Shown here in pieces: positions 7,549 to 16,728 of a stretch of 64,000 nt of DNA; the stretch's first letter is position 1; every line of letters starts with the position of its first letter. The stretch is from an uncultured Eubacteriales bacterium. Lineage in GTDB: Bacteria; Bacillota; Clostridia; Oscillospirales; Oscillospiraceae. Under the pieces are notes generated by a model that saw only the letters and a list, made by a program, of their open reading frames with translations, ran no database searches and was not told where the DNA came from. The stretch is taken from assembly GCA_905198835.1 (NCBI GenBank), contig CAJKDY010000010.1:32713-96712 (forward strand), given 5' to 3'. Made by a program: the position numbers and the translations under genes.

Positions 7549-8627
7549 TCCTCTCCTGCGGCACCGGCGGCGGGCACAACGCCGCGGCCCGGGCCATTCA
7601 GGAGGCCCTGGAGGCACAGGGCCACCGCGCCGTCTTGATGAACCCCTATGACCTGCGGGGCCAAAAGACGGTGGAGCTGGTGGACGATATGTATATCTCC
7701 GTGGCCCAGAAGTCGCCCCGGACCTTTGGCTTTGTCTACCGCCTGGGCGACCTCTACCGCCATCTGCCCTGGCGCTCGCCGGTCTACTACTTCCAGCGCA
7801 AGACCGCCAAAGCCCTGGAGACCTTCCTGGCCCAGCGCCATTTTGATGTGGTCTTCTGCACCCATGTCTACCCCGGCGAGGCCCTGACCATCCTGAAAAA
7901 CCGTGGGGCAGCCCTGCCCAAGGTCATCTTCGTGGCCACCGACTACGCCTGCATCCCCTTTACCGAGGAGACCGACTGCGACGCCTATATCATCCCCCAC
8001 CCGGACCTTCTGGAGGAGTTTCAGTCCTACGGCATTCCCGCTCAGAAGCTGCTCCCCCTGGGCATTCCCGTCTCCGCCGCCTTTTCCCGGGACGTCACCC
8101 GACAACAGGCCCGGCAGGCTCTGGGGCTGGACCAGAACGCCACCTATCTGCTCCTCTCCGGCGGCAGTATGGGCGCTGGGGTACTGAAGAAGGCGGTGAA
8201 AAAGCTCTATGCCCAGTGGCGGGACCGGGCTAGGCTCATCGTCATCTGCGGCACCAACGACAAGCTCTATAAAACTCTGGAAAAACGCTACGGCGCTGAC
8301 AACAGCGTCACCCTCCTCCATTCCACCGACCAGATGCCTCTCTACCTCCGGGCCTGCGATCTCTACCTGACCAAGCCTGGCGGCCTGTCCTCCACCGAGG
8401 CGGCGGTGGCCGGCGTGGCCCTGGCCCACCTATCCCCTATTCCCGGCTGCGAGACGCGAAACGCCAAGTTCTTTGCCCGTCTTGGCCTAACTGTCCCCAT
8501 GGACCGGCTGGAGGACTTTCAGGCCCTGGCCCCGGATATCATCCACCGCCAAGGGTCCGCCATTCCCCACGATGCCGCCGACCAGATCGCCGCCCTCGCC
8601 GCGGACTTGATAGCTCACACGCCTTGA
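7536..8627 (+). CDS. MGDG-synthase-like glycosyltransferase (processive diacylglycerol glucosyltransferase family)
   Basis: A GT28-type enzyme related to MurG and UgtP, which transfers a sugar from a nucleotide sugar to diacylglycerol at the cytoplasmic face of the membrane. The 363-residue protein starts with the N-terminal MGDG_synth motif LSCGTGGGHNAAARAI, has an FVATDYACIPF segment typical of the family, and a C-terminal nucleotide-sugar-binding half with LLSGGSMGAG, a VICGTNDKL stretch and the KPGGLSSTEA motif that contacts the sugar nucleotide. It overlaps plsY, which supports a glycolipid role. Whether it adds glucose or galactose, one or several units, cannot be read from sequence. 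Confidence 0.85.
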   Translation: MDALILSCGTGGGHNAAARAIQEALEAQGHRAVLMNPYDLRGQKTVELVDDMYISVAQKSPRTFGFVYRLGDLYRHLPWRSPVYYFQRKTAKALETFLAQRHFDVVFCTHVYPGEALTILKNRGAALPKVIFVATDYACIPFTEETDCDAYIIPHPDLLEEFQSYGIPAQKLLPLGIPVSAAFSRDVTRQQARQALGLDQNATYLLLSGGSMGAGVLKKAVKKLYAQWRDRARLIVICGTNDKLYKTLEKRYGADNSVTLLHSTDQMPLYLRACDLYLTKPGGLSSTEAAVAGVALAHLSPIPGCETRNAKFFARLGLTVPMDRLEDFQALAPDIIHRQGSAIPHDAADQIAALAADLIAHTP

Positions 8628-8638
8628 TCGCCAAAAAA

Positions 8639-8661
8639 GACGCCCCGCAGGGCGTCTTTTT
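8639..8661. terminator. Bidirectional terminator between the glycosyltransferase and sigK
   Basis: GACGCCC-CGCA-GGGCGTC flanked by A-runs on the left and T-runs on the right, between two convergent genes, so it can serve both directions. Confidence 0.85.
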
Positions 8662-8695
8662 GTTTCAGTCCCTTAAAGAATTATGTAAACCTCTC

Positions 8696-9379
8696 TCACT
8701 CCAACTCCTTCTTCAGCTTCTCCAGCGCCTTCTTCTCAATGCGGGATACATAGCTGCGGCTGATATTGCACTGGGCGGCGATCTCCCGCTGGGTCAGGGG
8801 CGGCTGACCGCTGAGGCCGTAGCGCAGGTCGATGATGCGCGCTTCCCGGCCCGTCAGGCAGCGCTTGACCACCGTCCGGACCTTTTTGCACGACTCCTTC
8901 ACGTCCAGGTCCTCCAGCATGGTGTCGTCCACCCGGATCACGTCCATCAGTGAAAGGTTGTTGCCCTCGCCGTCGTTTTCCAGGGTATCGGACAGGGACA
9001 CCTCCCCTTGCAGCTTGCGGCGACTGCGGAAGTACATCAAGATCTCATTTTCGATGCACCGGCTGGCATAGGTGGCCAGTTTGATGCCCTTGTCGGGCTT
9101 GAAGGTGCTCACCGCCTTAATAAGCCCGATGGTGCCGATGGAAATGAGGTCATCTTGATCGGCGGACTGGGTATAGTATTTCTTCACGATATGGGCCACC
9201 AATCGGAGATTATGCTCCACCAGGGTATTGCGGGCGGCCAAGTCACCCTGCTGGGCCAGGTCCAGGTACTTGCGCTCCTCATCGGCCTTGAGAGGCTTGG
9301 GGAAGGATCCGGTGTTGCCCGATAGGCGCAGGGTCAGAAACAGCGAGTTGAGCATTAAGACAAGCCAGGCTGACAGCAT
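8696..9379 (-). CDS. sigK: Sporulation sigma factor K precursor (pro-sigma-K)
   Basis: Late mother-cell sigma factor for spore coat and maturation genes. The 227-residue protein matches SigK: a hydrophobic N-terminal pro-sequence of about 20 residues (MLSAWLVLMLNSLFLTLRLS), FPKPL, EERKYLDLAQQGD, region 2 with HNLRLVAHIVKKYY, DLISIGTIGLIKAV and YASRCIENEILMYFR, and region 4 with the helix-turn-helix TQREIAAQCNISRSYVSRIEKKAL. The gene is uninterrupted, so there is no skin-type excision here. The start has an excellent GGAGGTGGAG site. The pro-sequence implies regulated intramembrane cleavage; an M50 protease that could do this lies at 50803-51360. Confidence 0.95.
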   Translation of the reverse strand: MLSAWLVLMLNSLFLTLRLSGNTGSFPKPLKADEERKYLDLAQQGDLAARNTLVEHNLRLVAHIVKKYYTQSADQDDLISIGTIGLIKAVSTFKPDKGIKLATYASRCIENEILMYFRSRRKLQGEVSLSDTLENDGEGNNLSLMDVIRVDDTMLEDLDVKESCKKVRTVVKRCLTGREARIIDLRYGLSGQPPLTQREIAAQCNISRSYVSRIEKKALEKLKKELE

Positions 9380-9462
9380 TTTGCTCCACCTCCGAAATGG
9401 AGCCTATGCGCCACCGGATTGTCCCTATGCCACAGGTTATCCGATTGTCACCGGCAAAAATC

Positions 9463-9506
9463 AAAAGGGACGGCGCCTCTGTCTGCGTAACAGAAGCGTC
9501 CGTCCC
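9463..9506 (-). terminator. Terminator of the NSS transporter gene
   Basis: On the minus strand a long stem with arms GGGACGG and CCGTCCC, extended inward by CGCTTCTG/CAGAGGCG, is followed by TTTT. It lies 43 bases after the transporter stop codon. Confidence 0.8.
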
Positions 9507-9548
9507 CCTTGCCACACTCAGTCAAAGTCCGGAACCAGAATATTTTGT

Positions 9549-10880
9549 TCAGAAGGCCACCTGCAGCAGTAGCGCTACCGCGCATAAGATCGCGGCGCAG
9601 GGGACGTAGAGATACCGGCCCAAACCATACCATAGCGATCCCGAAGGCCGTTTGGCTCCCCGGTTGATCTCCTCCAGCAGCTCTCCCCGCCGCATGATCC
9701 AAAACCAGGACACAGCGCCCAGGGTGGCGCCGATGGGGATGATATAGATGGATACGATATCCATCCACGGCCCCCATTTGAAGATGGGCTCCATATGCAG
9801 CCCGATCCCCAGACAGATCACGCACAAGATGACCAGCACAAGTTTTCGGCCCAGCTTCGGGAATCTATGGAGCAGGGACTCTCCCACAGCCTCAAACATA
9901 TTTTGCAGGGAGCTGACCCCGGCAAAGACCATGGCGGTATAGAGAATAATGGCAAAGAGTTGCCCAAAGGGGATGTCCTGCAGGATGCGGGGCAGGATCA
10001 CAAACAAGAGCGAGGGGCCCGCCGCCACGTCCATATCGTAGGCAAAGCAGGCGGGAATGATGACCATGGCGGCCACCAGGGCAGCGATGGTGTCAAAGAG
10101 AGCGGTCCGGCGGGCCAACGAGACCACATCCTCATCCGGGTGCAGGTAGGCTCCATAGACGATCATGCCGCTGCCGGTGATGGACAAGGAAAAGAATGCC
10201 TGGCCCATGGCCCAGATCCACACCATAGGGTCCAGCAGGTCGGACCAGCGGGGGGTGAACATGTACTTGTAGCCCTCCGCCGCCCCGGGCAAAAAGGCCA
10301 CCCGGACAGCCAGCACCACAAAGATCACAAAGAAAAGGGGCATCATGACCTTGTTGCTTTTCTCAATGCTCTTGGCTCCCAGCAACAGGGTGAGCAGAGT
10401 ACCGATCACCACGATCACATGGAAGGGCACCACCGAGTAATCGGACATAGAAAATGCCTCAAACCATGGCTCCGGAGCCACCTCCATCAGCGACCCGCCC
10501 ACCGAGGCAAAAAGGGCCTTGAGCACATAGGCGATGATCACGGCATAGCCGATGGCGATACACATAGATCCAGCCAGCGGCAACCATCCCAGCGTGGCCC
10601 CGGCAGGGCGCAACTTCCGATCTCGGCTGGTCCAGGCCATCTGATAAGAGCCGAGGGTCCCTGTGCGCGCTCGGCGGCCCACGGCGTATTCAGCGCTCAG
10701 GCCCACCGTGCCAAACAGCAGGATAAAAAACAAATAGGCCAGCAAGAAAGCGCCACCACCGTTGCTTCCCATCTTCGCCGGAAAGCCCCAGACATTTGCC
10801 ATGCCCACGGCGGAGCCAACTGCCGACAGCACAAACCCCCAGCTGCTGGTAAATCTGTGGGGCTGATTCTTCTCATGCAT
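9549..10880 (-). CDS. Sodium-dependent transporter, NSS/SNF family
   Basis: LeuT-fold Na+-coupled symporter for amino acids or related amines in the cytoplasmic membrane. About 444 residues with roughly 11-12 hydrophobic segments; TM1 carries the signature SAVGMANVWGFPAKMGSNGGGAFL in which the broken-helix Gly and Na+-site residues are recognisable. The start needs care: the ATG at 10944-10946 falls inside the -10 box of the gene's own promoter and cannot be used. ATG 10892 touches the AAGGAG site, so ATG 10880 (12 bases after it) is preferred, with 10892 as the alternative. The substrate is not predictable; bacterial relatives carry Leu, Trp, Tyr or Met. Confidence 0.88.
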   Translation of the reverse strand: MHEKNQPHRFTSSWGFVLSAVGSAVGMANVWGFPAKMGSNGGGAFLLAYLFFILLFGTVGLSAEYAVGRRARTGTLGSYQMAWTSRDRKLRPAGATLGWLPLAGSMCIAIGYAVIIAYVLKALFASVGGSLMEVAPEPWFEAFSMSDYSVVPFHVIVVIGTLLTLLLGAKSIEKSNKVMMPLFFVIFVVLAVRVAFLPGAAEGYKYMFTPRWSDLLDPMVWIWAMGQAFFSLSITGSGMIVYGAYLHPDEDVVSLARRTALFDTIAALVAAMVIIPACFAYDMDVAAGPSLLFVILPRILQDIPFGQLFAIILYTAMVFAGVSSLQNMFEAVGESLLHRFPKLGRKLVLVILCVICLGIGLHMEPIFKWGPWMDIVSIYIIPIGATLGAVSWFWIMRRGELLEEINRGAKRPSGSLWYGLGRYLYVPCAAILCAVALLLQVAF

Positions 10881-10945
10881 CTCTACGCTCATCTCCTTTG
10901 TGTCCGCCGCGGCGAAAATATTGCACATTTTACATATTTTATTCA

Positions 10946-10975
10946 ATTATACGTCCCTTTGACTTCCTATGTCAA
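10946..10975 (-). promoter_or_regulatory. Promoter of the NSS transporter
   Basis: On the minus strand TTGACA (10975-10970), an 18-bp spacer and TATAAT (10951-10946). The transcript would start near 10939, which fixes the coding start downstream of it. Confidence 0.8.
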
Positions 10976-11119
10976 GGGATAAGACGAAAAACGATCGGCA
11001 GGCAGGGCGGCGGTCCTTTTTCTGCGTTAGGCAGCGGATTTTCTCCTTGCAATTTTTTGAAAAATCAAGTAAACTTGACTTGGGCAGAGAACGCCCAATC
11101 TGAAAGTGGGGTGGATGCA

Positions 11120-11749
11120 ATGAGCCATCGGATCATCACCATCAGTCGGGAATTCGGAAGCGGAGGCCGGGAGGTTGGCAAGCGGCTGGCCGAGCGCCTT
11201 GGCGTGGCCTACTATGACCGGGAGATCATCACCGCCGTAGCCGAAAAAAGCGGCCTGGCCGAGGAGTACATCGCCAGTATCTCTGAGCGGGGCGTAGACG
11301 CCTACTACCCCATCACCTTCGGACATACTTTCGCTTATTCCTCCGGTCTGATCGACCCCCAGATGGAGGTCATGGCCGAGCAGAACAAGCTTCTTAAGGA
11401 ACTGGCCCGTAAGGGCGACTGCGTCATCGTGGGCCGTTGCGCGGATGTGGTGCTGCGGGAAGAAGCGCCCTTCAACCTCTTTGTATACGCCGACCTGGAG
11501 AGCAAGCTGGCGCGCTGCAAGGCCCGGCAGAGCGCGGACGAAAAGGCCCTGAGCAGCAATGACCTCAAACGTCGCATGGCCAAGGTGGACAAGGGCCGCG
11601 CCCGCTACCGCTCTTTGCTCACTGACACCCGCTGGGGCGACAAGGCGGCTTATCACCTGTGCGTCAACACCAGCGGCTGGGATATGCACGCCTTGGTAGA
11701 TACCCTGGCGCCCACAGTCCAGGCGTGGTTCGACAACCGGGGAAAATAA
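11120..11749 (+). CDS. Cytidylate kinase-like family protein
   Basis: A P-loop kinase-fold protein (cytidylate_kinase2-like) of unknown substrate. The 209-residue product begins SHRIITISREFGSGGREVGKRLAERL, in which SREFGSGGREVG replaces the usual GxxGxGK Walker A in the manner typical of this family, and contains YYDREII and VIVGRCADVVLR segments. ATG 11120 follows a GTGGGGTGG site. It is common in clostridia beside unrelated genes. A weak promoter (TTGCAA 11047-11052, 17 bp, TAAACT 11070-11075) and a hairpin at about 11080-11098 (TTGGGC/GCCCAA) precede it. Confidence 0.82.
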   Translation: MSHRIITISREFGSGGREVGKRLAERLGVAYYDREIITAVAEKSGLAEEYIASISERGVDAYYPITFGHTFAYSSGLIDPQMEVMAEQNKLLKELARKGDCVIVGRCADVVLREEAPFNLFVYADLESKLARCKARQSADEKALSSNDLKRRMAKVDKGRARYRSLLTDTRWGDKAAYHLCVNTSGWDMHALVDTLAPTVQAWFDNRGK

Positions 11750-11762
11750 ATCAAAAAAAGTA

Positions 11763-11791
11763 TTGACAATCGGCGGCCAAGGTGCTAGAAT
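11763..11791 (+). promoter_or_regulatory. Promoter of tRNA-Ala
   Basis: TTGACA at 11763-11768, 17-bp spacer, TAGAAT at 11786-11791, 31 bases before the mature tRNA 5' end. Confidence 0.8.
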
Positions 11792-11822
11792 ACCATTTGT
11801 TCAGCGGCCCGCCGCCGAATTT

Positions 11823-11898
<76 letters not shown>

Positions 11899-11907
11899 TA
11901 ACGCAAA

Positions 11908-11943
11908 GGCGTCGAACATCATAAAAAGATGTTCGGCGCTTTT
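11908..11943 (+). terminator. Terminator after tRNA-Ala
   Basis: GCGTCGAACATC pairs with GATGTTCGGCGC across an ATAAAAA loop and is followed by TTTTGC. Confidence 0.8.
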
Positions 11944-12032
11944 GCTTGAATAGCACGGTAGAAACACCTTCCTCATCAAAGTTGGCATTGTGCATCAGTC
12001 GCACGGACAAGCGGAGAAAGGAACGTGATCCT

Positions 12033-12878
12033 ATGACTGAAAAAGAAAAGTTGGACCTGCGTCTCGCCGCCTGCAAGGTCCGCATGGGCATCATCGAGGG
12101 GACCCATGCGGCTAAGTGCGGACATCCCGGCGGCAGCCTTTCGGCAACGGACGTGCTGACGTATCTCTACTTTCGAGAGATGAACATCGACCCCAAGGCT
12201 CCCCAGAAGTCCGACCGGGACCGGTTCGTCCTCTCCAAGGGTCACAACGCCCCAGGGCTCTACGCCGCCCTGGCTAACCGGGGTTTTTTCCCTGTAGAGG
12301 ATCTGAAGACCCTGCGGCACATCGACTCCTATCTCCAAGGCCACCCCAATATGCAGACTGTCCCCGGCGTGGATATGTCCACCGGATCGTTGGGCCAGGG
12401 CATCTCCGCCGCCTGCGGCATGGCCCTGGCCGCCCGCCACACGGGTAATCCCTGCCGGGTATACACCCTGCTGGGCGACGGCGAGATCGAAGAGGGCGAG
12501 GTCTGGGAGGCGTTGATGTTCGCCGCCCACTACAAGCTGGAAAACCTCTGCGTGATCATCGACAACAACGGCCTGCAGATCGACGGCCCCATCGACCAGG
12601 TCATGAACTCTTACCCCATTGTGGACAAACTCCAGGCCTTTAACTTTGAGGTGGTGGAGATCGACGGCAACGACTTTGACGCGCTGGAGAGCGCGTTTGC
12701 CCAGTTCCACGCCACCCACGGCCGTCCCTTTGCCATCGTGATGAAGACCATCAAGGGTCTGGGCGTATCCTATATGGAGAACAACGCGGACTGGCACGGC
12801 AAGGCCCCCAACGACGAGGAATACAGCCTGGCGATGTCCGAGTTGAACGCCGCCCTGGCCGGATTGGAGGGGAATTAA
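12033..12878 (+). CDS. Transketolase, N-terminal (thiamine-diphosphate) subunit
   Basis: One half of a split transketolase, which moves two-carbon units between sugar phosphates in the pentose phosphate pathway. The 281-residue chain carries the pyrophosphate-binding half: KCGHPGGSLSATD near residues 29-41, the HNAPGLYA motif, and the ThDP motif that starts GDGEIEEGE and ends VIIDNNGLQ. The C-terminal subunit gene begins one base after the stop codon. ATG 12033 is selected over 11946 because of an AAAGGA site and agreement with the family start. No strong promoter is visible between it and the tRNA-Ala terminator. Confidence 0.95.
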   Translation: MTEKEKLDLRLAACKVRMGIIEGTHAAKCGHPGGSLSATDVLTYLYFREMNIDPKAPQKSDRDRFVLSKGHNAPGLYAALANRGFFPVEDLKTLRHIDSYLQGHPNMQTVPGVDMSTGSLGQGISAACGMALAARHTGNPCRVYTLLGDGEIEEGEVWEALMFAAHYKLENLCVIIDNNGLQIDGPIDQVMNSYPIVDKLQAFNFEVVEIDGNDFDALESAFAQFHATHGRPFAIVMKTIKGLGVSYMENNADWHGKAPNDEEYSLAMSELNAALAGLEGN

Positions 12879-12879
12879 G

Positions 12880-13824
12880 ATGGCTGAGATCAAAAAGATC
12901 GCCACCCGGGAGGGCTACGGAAACGCGCTGAAGGACCTGATGGCGGAGCATGAGGAGATCATTGTCTTTGACGCCGACCTCTCCAACGCCACCAAGACCA
13001 ATATCGTAAAAAAGGCCTTCCCCTCCCGCCACTTCAATTGCGGCATTGCCGAGGGCAACATGATGGCTGTGGCCGCGGGAGCCGCGGCCATGGGCCTGGT
13101 CCCTTTCGCCTCCAGCTTTGCCATGTTTGCCGCCGGTCGCGCCTTTGAGCAGGTCCGCAATTCCATTGGCTACACCCAGCTCAACGTGAAGATCGGCGCC
13201 ACCCACGGCGGCATCTCCGTCGGCGAGGACGGGGCTTCCCACCAATGCTGCGAGGACTTCGCCCTGATGCGCAGTATCCCCGGCATGGTGGTGGTCTCCC
13301 CGGCGGACGATGTGGAGGCAAGAGCCGTCGTCCGGGCGGCCTATGCCCACAAGGGGCCTGTCTATATGCGTTTTTGCCGGTTCGCCACCCCGGTCTTTCA
13401 CGACCCGGATACCTTCCGCTTCCAGCTGGGCAAGGGCGAGGTGCTCCGGGACGGCACGGACGTGGCCATCCTGGCCAACGGCATCCTGGTCTATGAGGCC
13501 CTGGAGGCCGCAACGGCCCTTGCCCAGCGGGGCGTCTCCGCCCGGGTCATCAACATGGCCACTATCAAGCCTCTGGACGAGGCTCTGGTGCTGAAGGCGG
13601 CGGCAGACTGCGGCAGGATCATCACCTGCGAGGAGCACTCCATCATCGGCGGTCTGGGCGAGGCCGTTTGCTCGCTGCTGTGCGAAAAGCGCCCCACCCC
13701 CGTGCGCCGCATTGGCGTCAACGATGAATTCGGCCACTCCGGCCCCGCCGCCGCTCTGCTCCAGCAGTTTGGCCTGTCCGCTGAGCATATTGCGGCAGTC
13801 GCCATGGACTTCTGCGGAAAATAA
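12880..13824 (+). CDS. Transketolase, C-terminal subunit
   Basis: The pyrimidine-binding and C-terminal domains of the split transketolase; it assembles with the preceding gene product. The 314-residue protein shows FDADLSNATKTNIVKKAFPSR, the catalytic-Glu region NCGIAEGNMMAVAAGAA, FASSFAMFAAGRA, and the C-terminal ITCEEHSIIGGLGEAV motif. Length and order fit the two-gene arrangement common in Firmicutes and Archaea. A strong terminator follows. Confidence 0.95.
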   Translation: MAEIKKIATREGYGNALKDLMAEHEEIIVFDADLSNATKTNIVKKAFPSRHFNCGIAEGNMMAVAAGAAAMGLVPFASSFAMFAAGRAFEQVRNSIGYTQLNVKIGATHGGISVGEDGASHQCCEDFALMRSIPGMVVVSPADDVEARAVVRAAYAHKGPVYMRFCRFATPVFHDPDTFRFQLGKGEVLRDGTDVAILANGILVYEALEAATALAQRGVSARVINMATIKPLDEALVLKAAADCGRIITCEEHSIIGGLGEAVCSLLCEKRPTPVRRIGVNDEFGHSGPAAALLQQFGLSAEHIAAVAMDFCGK

Positions 13825-13870
13825 GCGTCGTCCCCGCCGGGGCTCCCTACGATCGCTCTCACCTAACTCA

Positions 13871-13899
13871 AGCGGCGGCCTTCGGGCCGCCGCTTTTTT
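13871..13899 (+). terminator. Terminator of the transketolase operon
   Basis: AGCGGCGGCC-TTCG-GGCCGCCGCT followed by TTTTTG; a perfect 10-bp stem with a stable UUCG loop. Confidence 0.92.
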
Positions 13900-13905
13900 G
13901 CGGAC

Positions 13906-13934
13906 TTTACATTTTCCCCGCTTTTGCGTATAAT
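13906..13934 (+). promoter_or_regulatory. Promoter of the clostripain-family gene
   Basis: TTTACA at 13906-13911, 17-bp spacer, TATAAT at 13929-13934, 33 bases before the start codon. Confidence 0.75.
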
Positions 13935-13967
13935 GAGAGCCGCAGAGAAACGGGAAGGAGCGATCTT

Positions 13968-16373
13968 ATGGAACGCAAGGGCCGGCCGGTGGGCCGAAAG
14001 AAAAATGTCCTGGGTGGCACGGGTCATGTAGGCAGACGTCAGGGCGCCAGCGGCGTGGGCGGCGGCGCCTTTGGCGGCAAAAAATCCGGCGGGTCTTCTC
14101 CCTCCGCCCCCAGGCAAAACAGCTCCCAGCGAAGTGACGCCCAGCGAGGTATCGACCTGGGCGATGTGGCTGACCTGATCGGGACTGTCAGCTCAGCCAC
14201 CGGCTCGGGCAAGAAAAAGCCCTCGCTGGTGACTATTTTGATCCTGGTGGCGGTGCTGGTTTTCGGCGGCGGTGGGCTGGGCAGCCTGGTCGGGCTTTTT
14301 GACGGCGACAGCGCCGGCCTTAGCTCCCTGGGCACATCCGACATATCTACGCCCAACTACACCACCACTACCGGCAGCGGCGCAGTGGATACCTCTGTCT
14401 CCAGCAAGGCCCGGGACAAGCGGGTGGCCCTGGCCGGGGACGGCAGCGACACCACCACCATCCTGGTCTACCTGTGCGGCACCGACCTGGAGTCCAGCGG
14501 AGGCTTTGCCACAAAGGACCTCCAGGAGATGGCCGCGGCGGAGATCGGCGATAATGTGCGGCTGCTGGTCTTCACTGGTGGGTGTAAGAGCTGGCGCAAC
14601 AGCCTGGTCGCCAACGACAAAAACCAGATCTATCAGGTCCTGAACGGCGGCGTCAAACTCCAGTGGGAGAGCGACTCCCTCCAGGCTATGACCGATCCGG
14701 ACACCCTGGCGGGCTTTATCCAGTGGGGCAAGCGCAACTACCCCGCCGACCGCTACGAGCTGATCTTCTGGGACCACGGCGGCGGGTCCCTGAGCGGCTA
14801 CGGCTATGACGAGGTCTATCCCCGCTCGGGCTCCATGAGCCTCAGCGGCATTGCCAAGGCCCTGCGAGACGGCGGCTGCACCTTTGACTTCATCGGCTTT
14901 GACGCGTGCCTGATGGCCACGCTGGAGACGGCCATGGTGGTCGAGCCCTACGCCGACTACCTGATCGCCTCGGAGGAGACCGAGCCCGGCTGCGGCTGGT
15001 ACTATACCGACTGGCTCACGAAACTGTCCAAAGACCCGTCCATGTCTGCTTTGGATATAGGAAAAAATATCGCCGACAGCTTTGTCAGCGTGTGCGGCCA
15101 GGCGGCCCCAGGCCAGCAAGCCACGTTGTCAATCATCGACCTGGCTGAGCTCTCCGGCACGGTGCCCGGGACCTTCCGGGACTTTGCCCAGTCCACCAAC
15201 GCCAGCATTCATGGGAATGACTATAAGGCCGTGGCCTCCGCCCGGGCCAACGCCAAGGAGTTTGCCCAGTCCAGCAACATCGACCAGATCGACCTCATCC
15301 ACCTGGCCGACAATATGGACACCACCCAGAGCCGGGCTCTGGCCCAGGCCTTACGCGGCGCGGTCAAATATAACGCTACCTCCCGGAACATCTCCAACGC
15401 CAACGGCGTTTCCATCTACTTCCCCTATGGCAAGACCTCCAGCGTGTCCACTGCCAGCAAGCTCTACGACCAGATCGGTCTGGACAGCGCCTATACCGAC
15501 TGCATCAAGTCCTTCGCCTCCCTGGAGGTGGCGGGCCAAACAGCCGCCGGTGGCCAGAGCGGTCAGCTGGGCTCGCTGTTCGACCTCTTCACCGGTTCCT
15601 CCTCCAGCTCCTCCTCTGGCAGCGATGTGCTGGGGATGCTGGGGTCTCTGCTGGGCGGCCGGGACCTTTCCAACGTGGGGTTGACGGCGGACAGCGCGGA
15701 CTTTTTGGACGGCCAGCTGGTGGAAAACAGCGCCCAGTACCTCAGCGAGAACCGCTTTGACCCCTCCGCTCTGACCTGGACGCAGAAGGACGGCCAGCAG
15801 GTGGTGGCCCTTTCCGATGACCAATGGGACCTTGTCTCCTCCATCGCCCTGAACGTCTTTGTGGACGACGGCCAGGGGTATATCGACTTAGGTCTGGACA
15901 ATGTCTTTGACTACAATGAAGACGGCGACCTGATCGGCACCTTTGACGGCACCTGGATGAGCGTCAACAGCCAGATCGTGGCCTATTACCTGCTGGAGAC
16001 CGACGACGCTTCCGGCGTCTCCCTGGGCTATATCCCCGCGCTGCTAAACGGCCAGCGGGTCGATCTGATGGTCTCCTTCTCGAACGACACCCAGTCCTGG
16101 ACCGTGCTGGGCGCTCAGATCTGCTACGATGAAGATGAGACCTCCACCGTAGCCCGAGGCCTTATAGAGCTCCAAGACGGCGACGTGCTGGACTTCCTTT
16201 GCAGCTACTATGACTACGGCAGAAACTTCCTGGATAACTATCCTCTGGGCGAGACGGTAACGGTGGACGGTCCCCTGGTCCTGGGCAACCTGGCCATGGA
16301 CAACGCCGACTATATCGCCGCCTTCCGCTTCACCGACCTCTACCAAAATCACTACTGGACCCCGGAAATTTAA
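13968..16373 (+). CDS. Clostripain-family (peptidase C11) membrane-anchored cysteine protease
   Basis: Predicted cell-surface cysteine protease, usually specific for Arg or Lys. The 801-residue protein has a basic, Gly-rich N-terminal tail (residues 1-80, starting RKGRPVGRKK) that recurs on clostridial C11 proteins, then one transmembrane segment (about 86-110), then the caspase-like domain with TTTILVYLCGTDLES, catalytic His270 in WDHGGG and catalytic Cys314 in GFDACLM. A Ser-rich linker (about 545-553) and a C-terminal domain of about 230 residues of unknown fold follow. The Lys-rich cytoplasmic side and the order tail-TM-protease imply an N-in, protease-out topology. It has its own promoter and terminator and no obvious substrate gene nearby. 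Confidence 0.9.
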   Translation: MERKGRPVGRKKNVLGGTGHVGRRQGASGVGGGAFGGKKSGGSSPSAPRQNSSQRSDAQRGIDLGDVADLIGTVSSATGSGKKKPSLVTILILVAVLVFGGGGLGSLVGLFDGDSAGLSSLGTSDISTPNYTTTTGSGAVDTSVSSKARDKRVALAGDGSDTTTILVYLCGTDLESSGGFATKDLQEMAAAEIGDNVRLLVFTGGCKSWRNSLVANDKNQIYQVLNGGVKLQWESDSLQAMTDPDTLAGFIQWGKRNYPADRYELIFWDHGGGSLSGYGYDEVYPRSGSMSLSGIAKALRDGGCTFDFIGFDACLMATLETAMVVEPYADYLIASEETEPGCGWYYTDWLTKLSKDPSMSALDIGKNIADSFVSVCGQAAPGQQATLSIIDLAELSGTVPGTFRDFAQSTNASIHGNDYKAVASARANAKEFAQSSNIDQIDLIHLADNMDTTQSRALAQALRGAVKYNATSRNISNANGVSIYFPYGKTSSVSTASKLYDQIGLDSAYTDCIKSFASLEVAGQTAAGGQSGQLGSLFDLFTGSSSSSSSGSDVLGMLGSLLGGRDLSNVGLTADSADFLDGQLVENSAQYLSENRFDPSALTWTQKDGQQVVALSDDQWDLVSSIALNVFVDDGQGYIDLGLDNVFDYNEDGDLIGTFDGTWMSVNSQIVAYYLLETDDASGVSLGYIPALLNGQRVDLMVSFSNDTQSWTVLGAQICYDEDETSTVARGLIELQDGDVLDFLCSYYDYGRNFLDNYPLGETVTVDGPLVLGNLAMDNADYIAAFRFTDLYQNHYWTPEI

Positions 16374-16386
16374 GCGGCGGCATGAA

Positions 16387-16421
16387 AAAGGGCGTTTCCC
16401 ACTAGTTGGGAAACGCCCTTT
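16387..16421. terminator. Bidirectional terminator between the C11 protease gene and azlD
   Basis: AAAGGGCGTTTCCC and GGGAAACGCCCTTT form a 14-bp stem around ACTAGTT between convergent genes, with A- and T-rich ends on both strands. Confidence 0.88.
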
Positions 16422-16431
16422 CACTATGCCC

Positions 16432-16728
16432 TTAGATAAAAAGCTCCGTGATCAGCACCGTGGCGCAGCATAGGATGGCCACAGGCATCAGTCCCGCGCC
16501 CAGCCAGGCGGCGGCCACGCCCACCACCAGGGCCAGGGCCCCGGCAACGGGGCTTTGGGGGTCGTCGATGATGGCGGGGACGGTCATCACCGCCAGGGTC
16601 ACATAGGGCACATAGTACAAAAAGGACTGGATAAACTTGCTTTGGATGGGCTTTCGGATGAGGGTCATGGGAAGCGCCCGGACGGCGTACAGCGTCAGGG
16701 CCATGACTAGGATGTAGACGTAGTTCAC
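16432..16728 (-). CDS. azlD: AzlD-family branched-chain amino acid export protein, small subunit
   Basis: Small membrane partner of AzlC; together the two export branched-chain amino acids or analogues. The 98-residue protein has about four hydrophobic segments and the family motif ALPMTLIRKPIQSKFIQSFLYYVPYVTLA. The start is GTG at 16728, which overlaps the azlC stop codon in a GTGA arrangement with GGAGG upstream, so translation is coupled. The longer frame opening at 17124 is out-of-frame azlC sequence. Confidence 0.9.
   Translation of the reverse strand: MNYVYILVMALTLYAVRALPMTLIRKPIQSKFIQSFLYYVPYVTLAVMTVPAIIDDPQSPVAGALALVVGVAAAWLGAGLMPVAILCCATVLITELFI

Noticed and set aside
8696..9379. 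Skin-type interruption of sigK
   Set aside because: The sigK frame is continuous from the pro-sequence to the region 4 helix-turn-helix.
10881..10946. Upstream ATG start for the NSS transporter
   Set aside because: The ATG lies within the -10 hexamer of the gene's own promoter, so it is not in the transcript.
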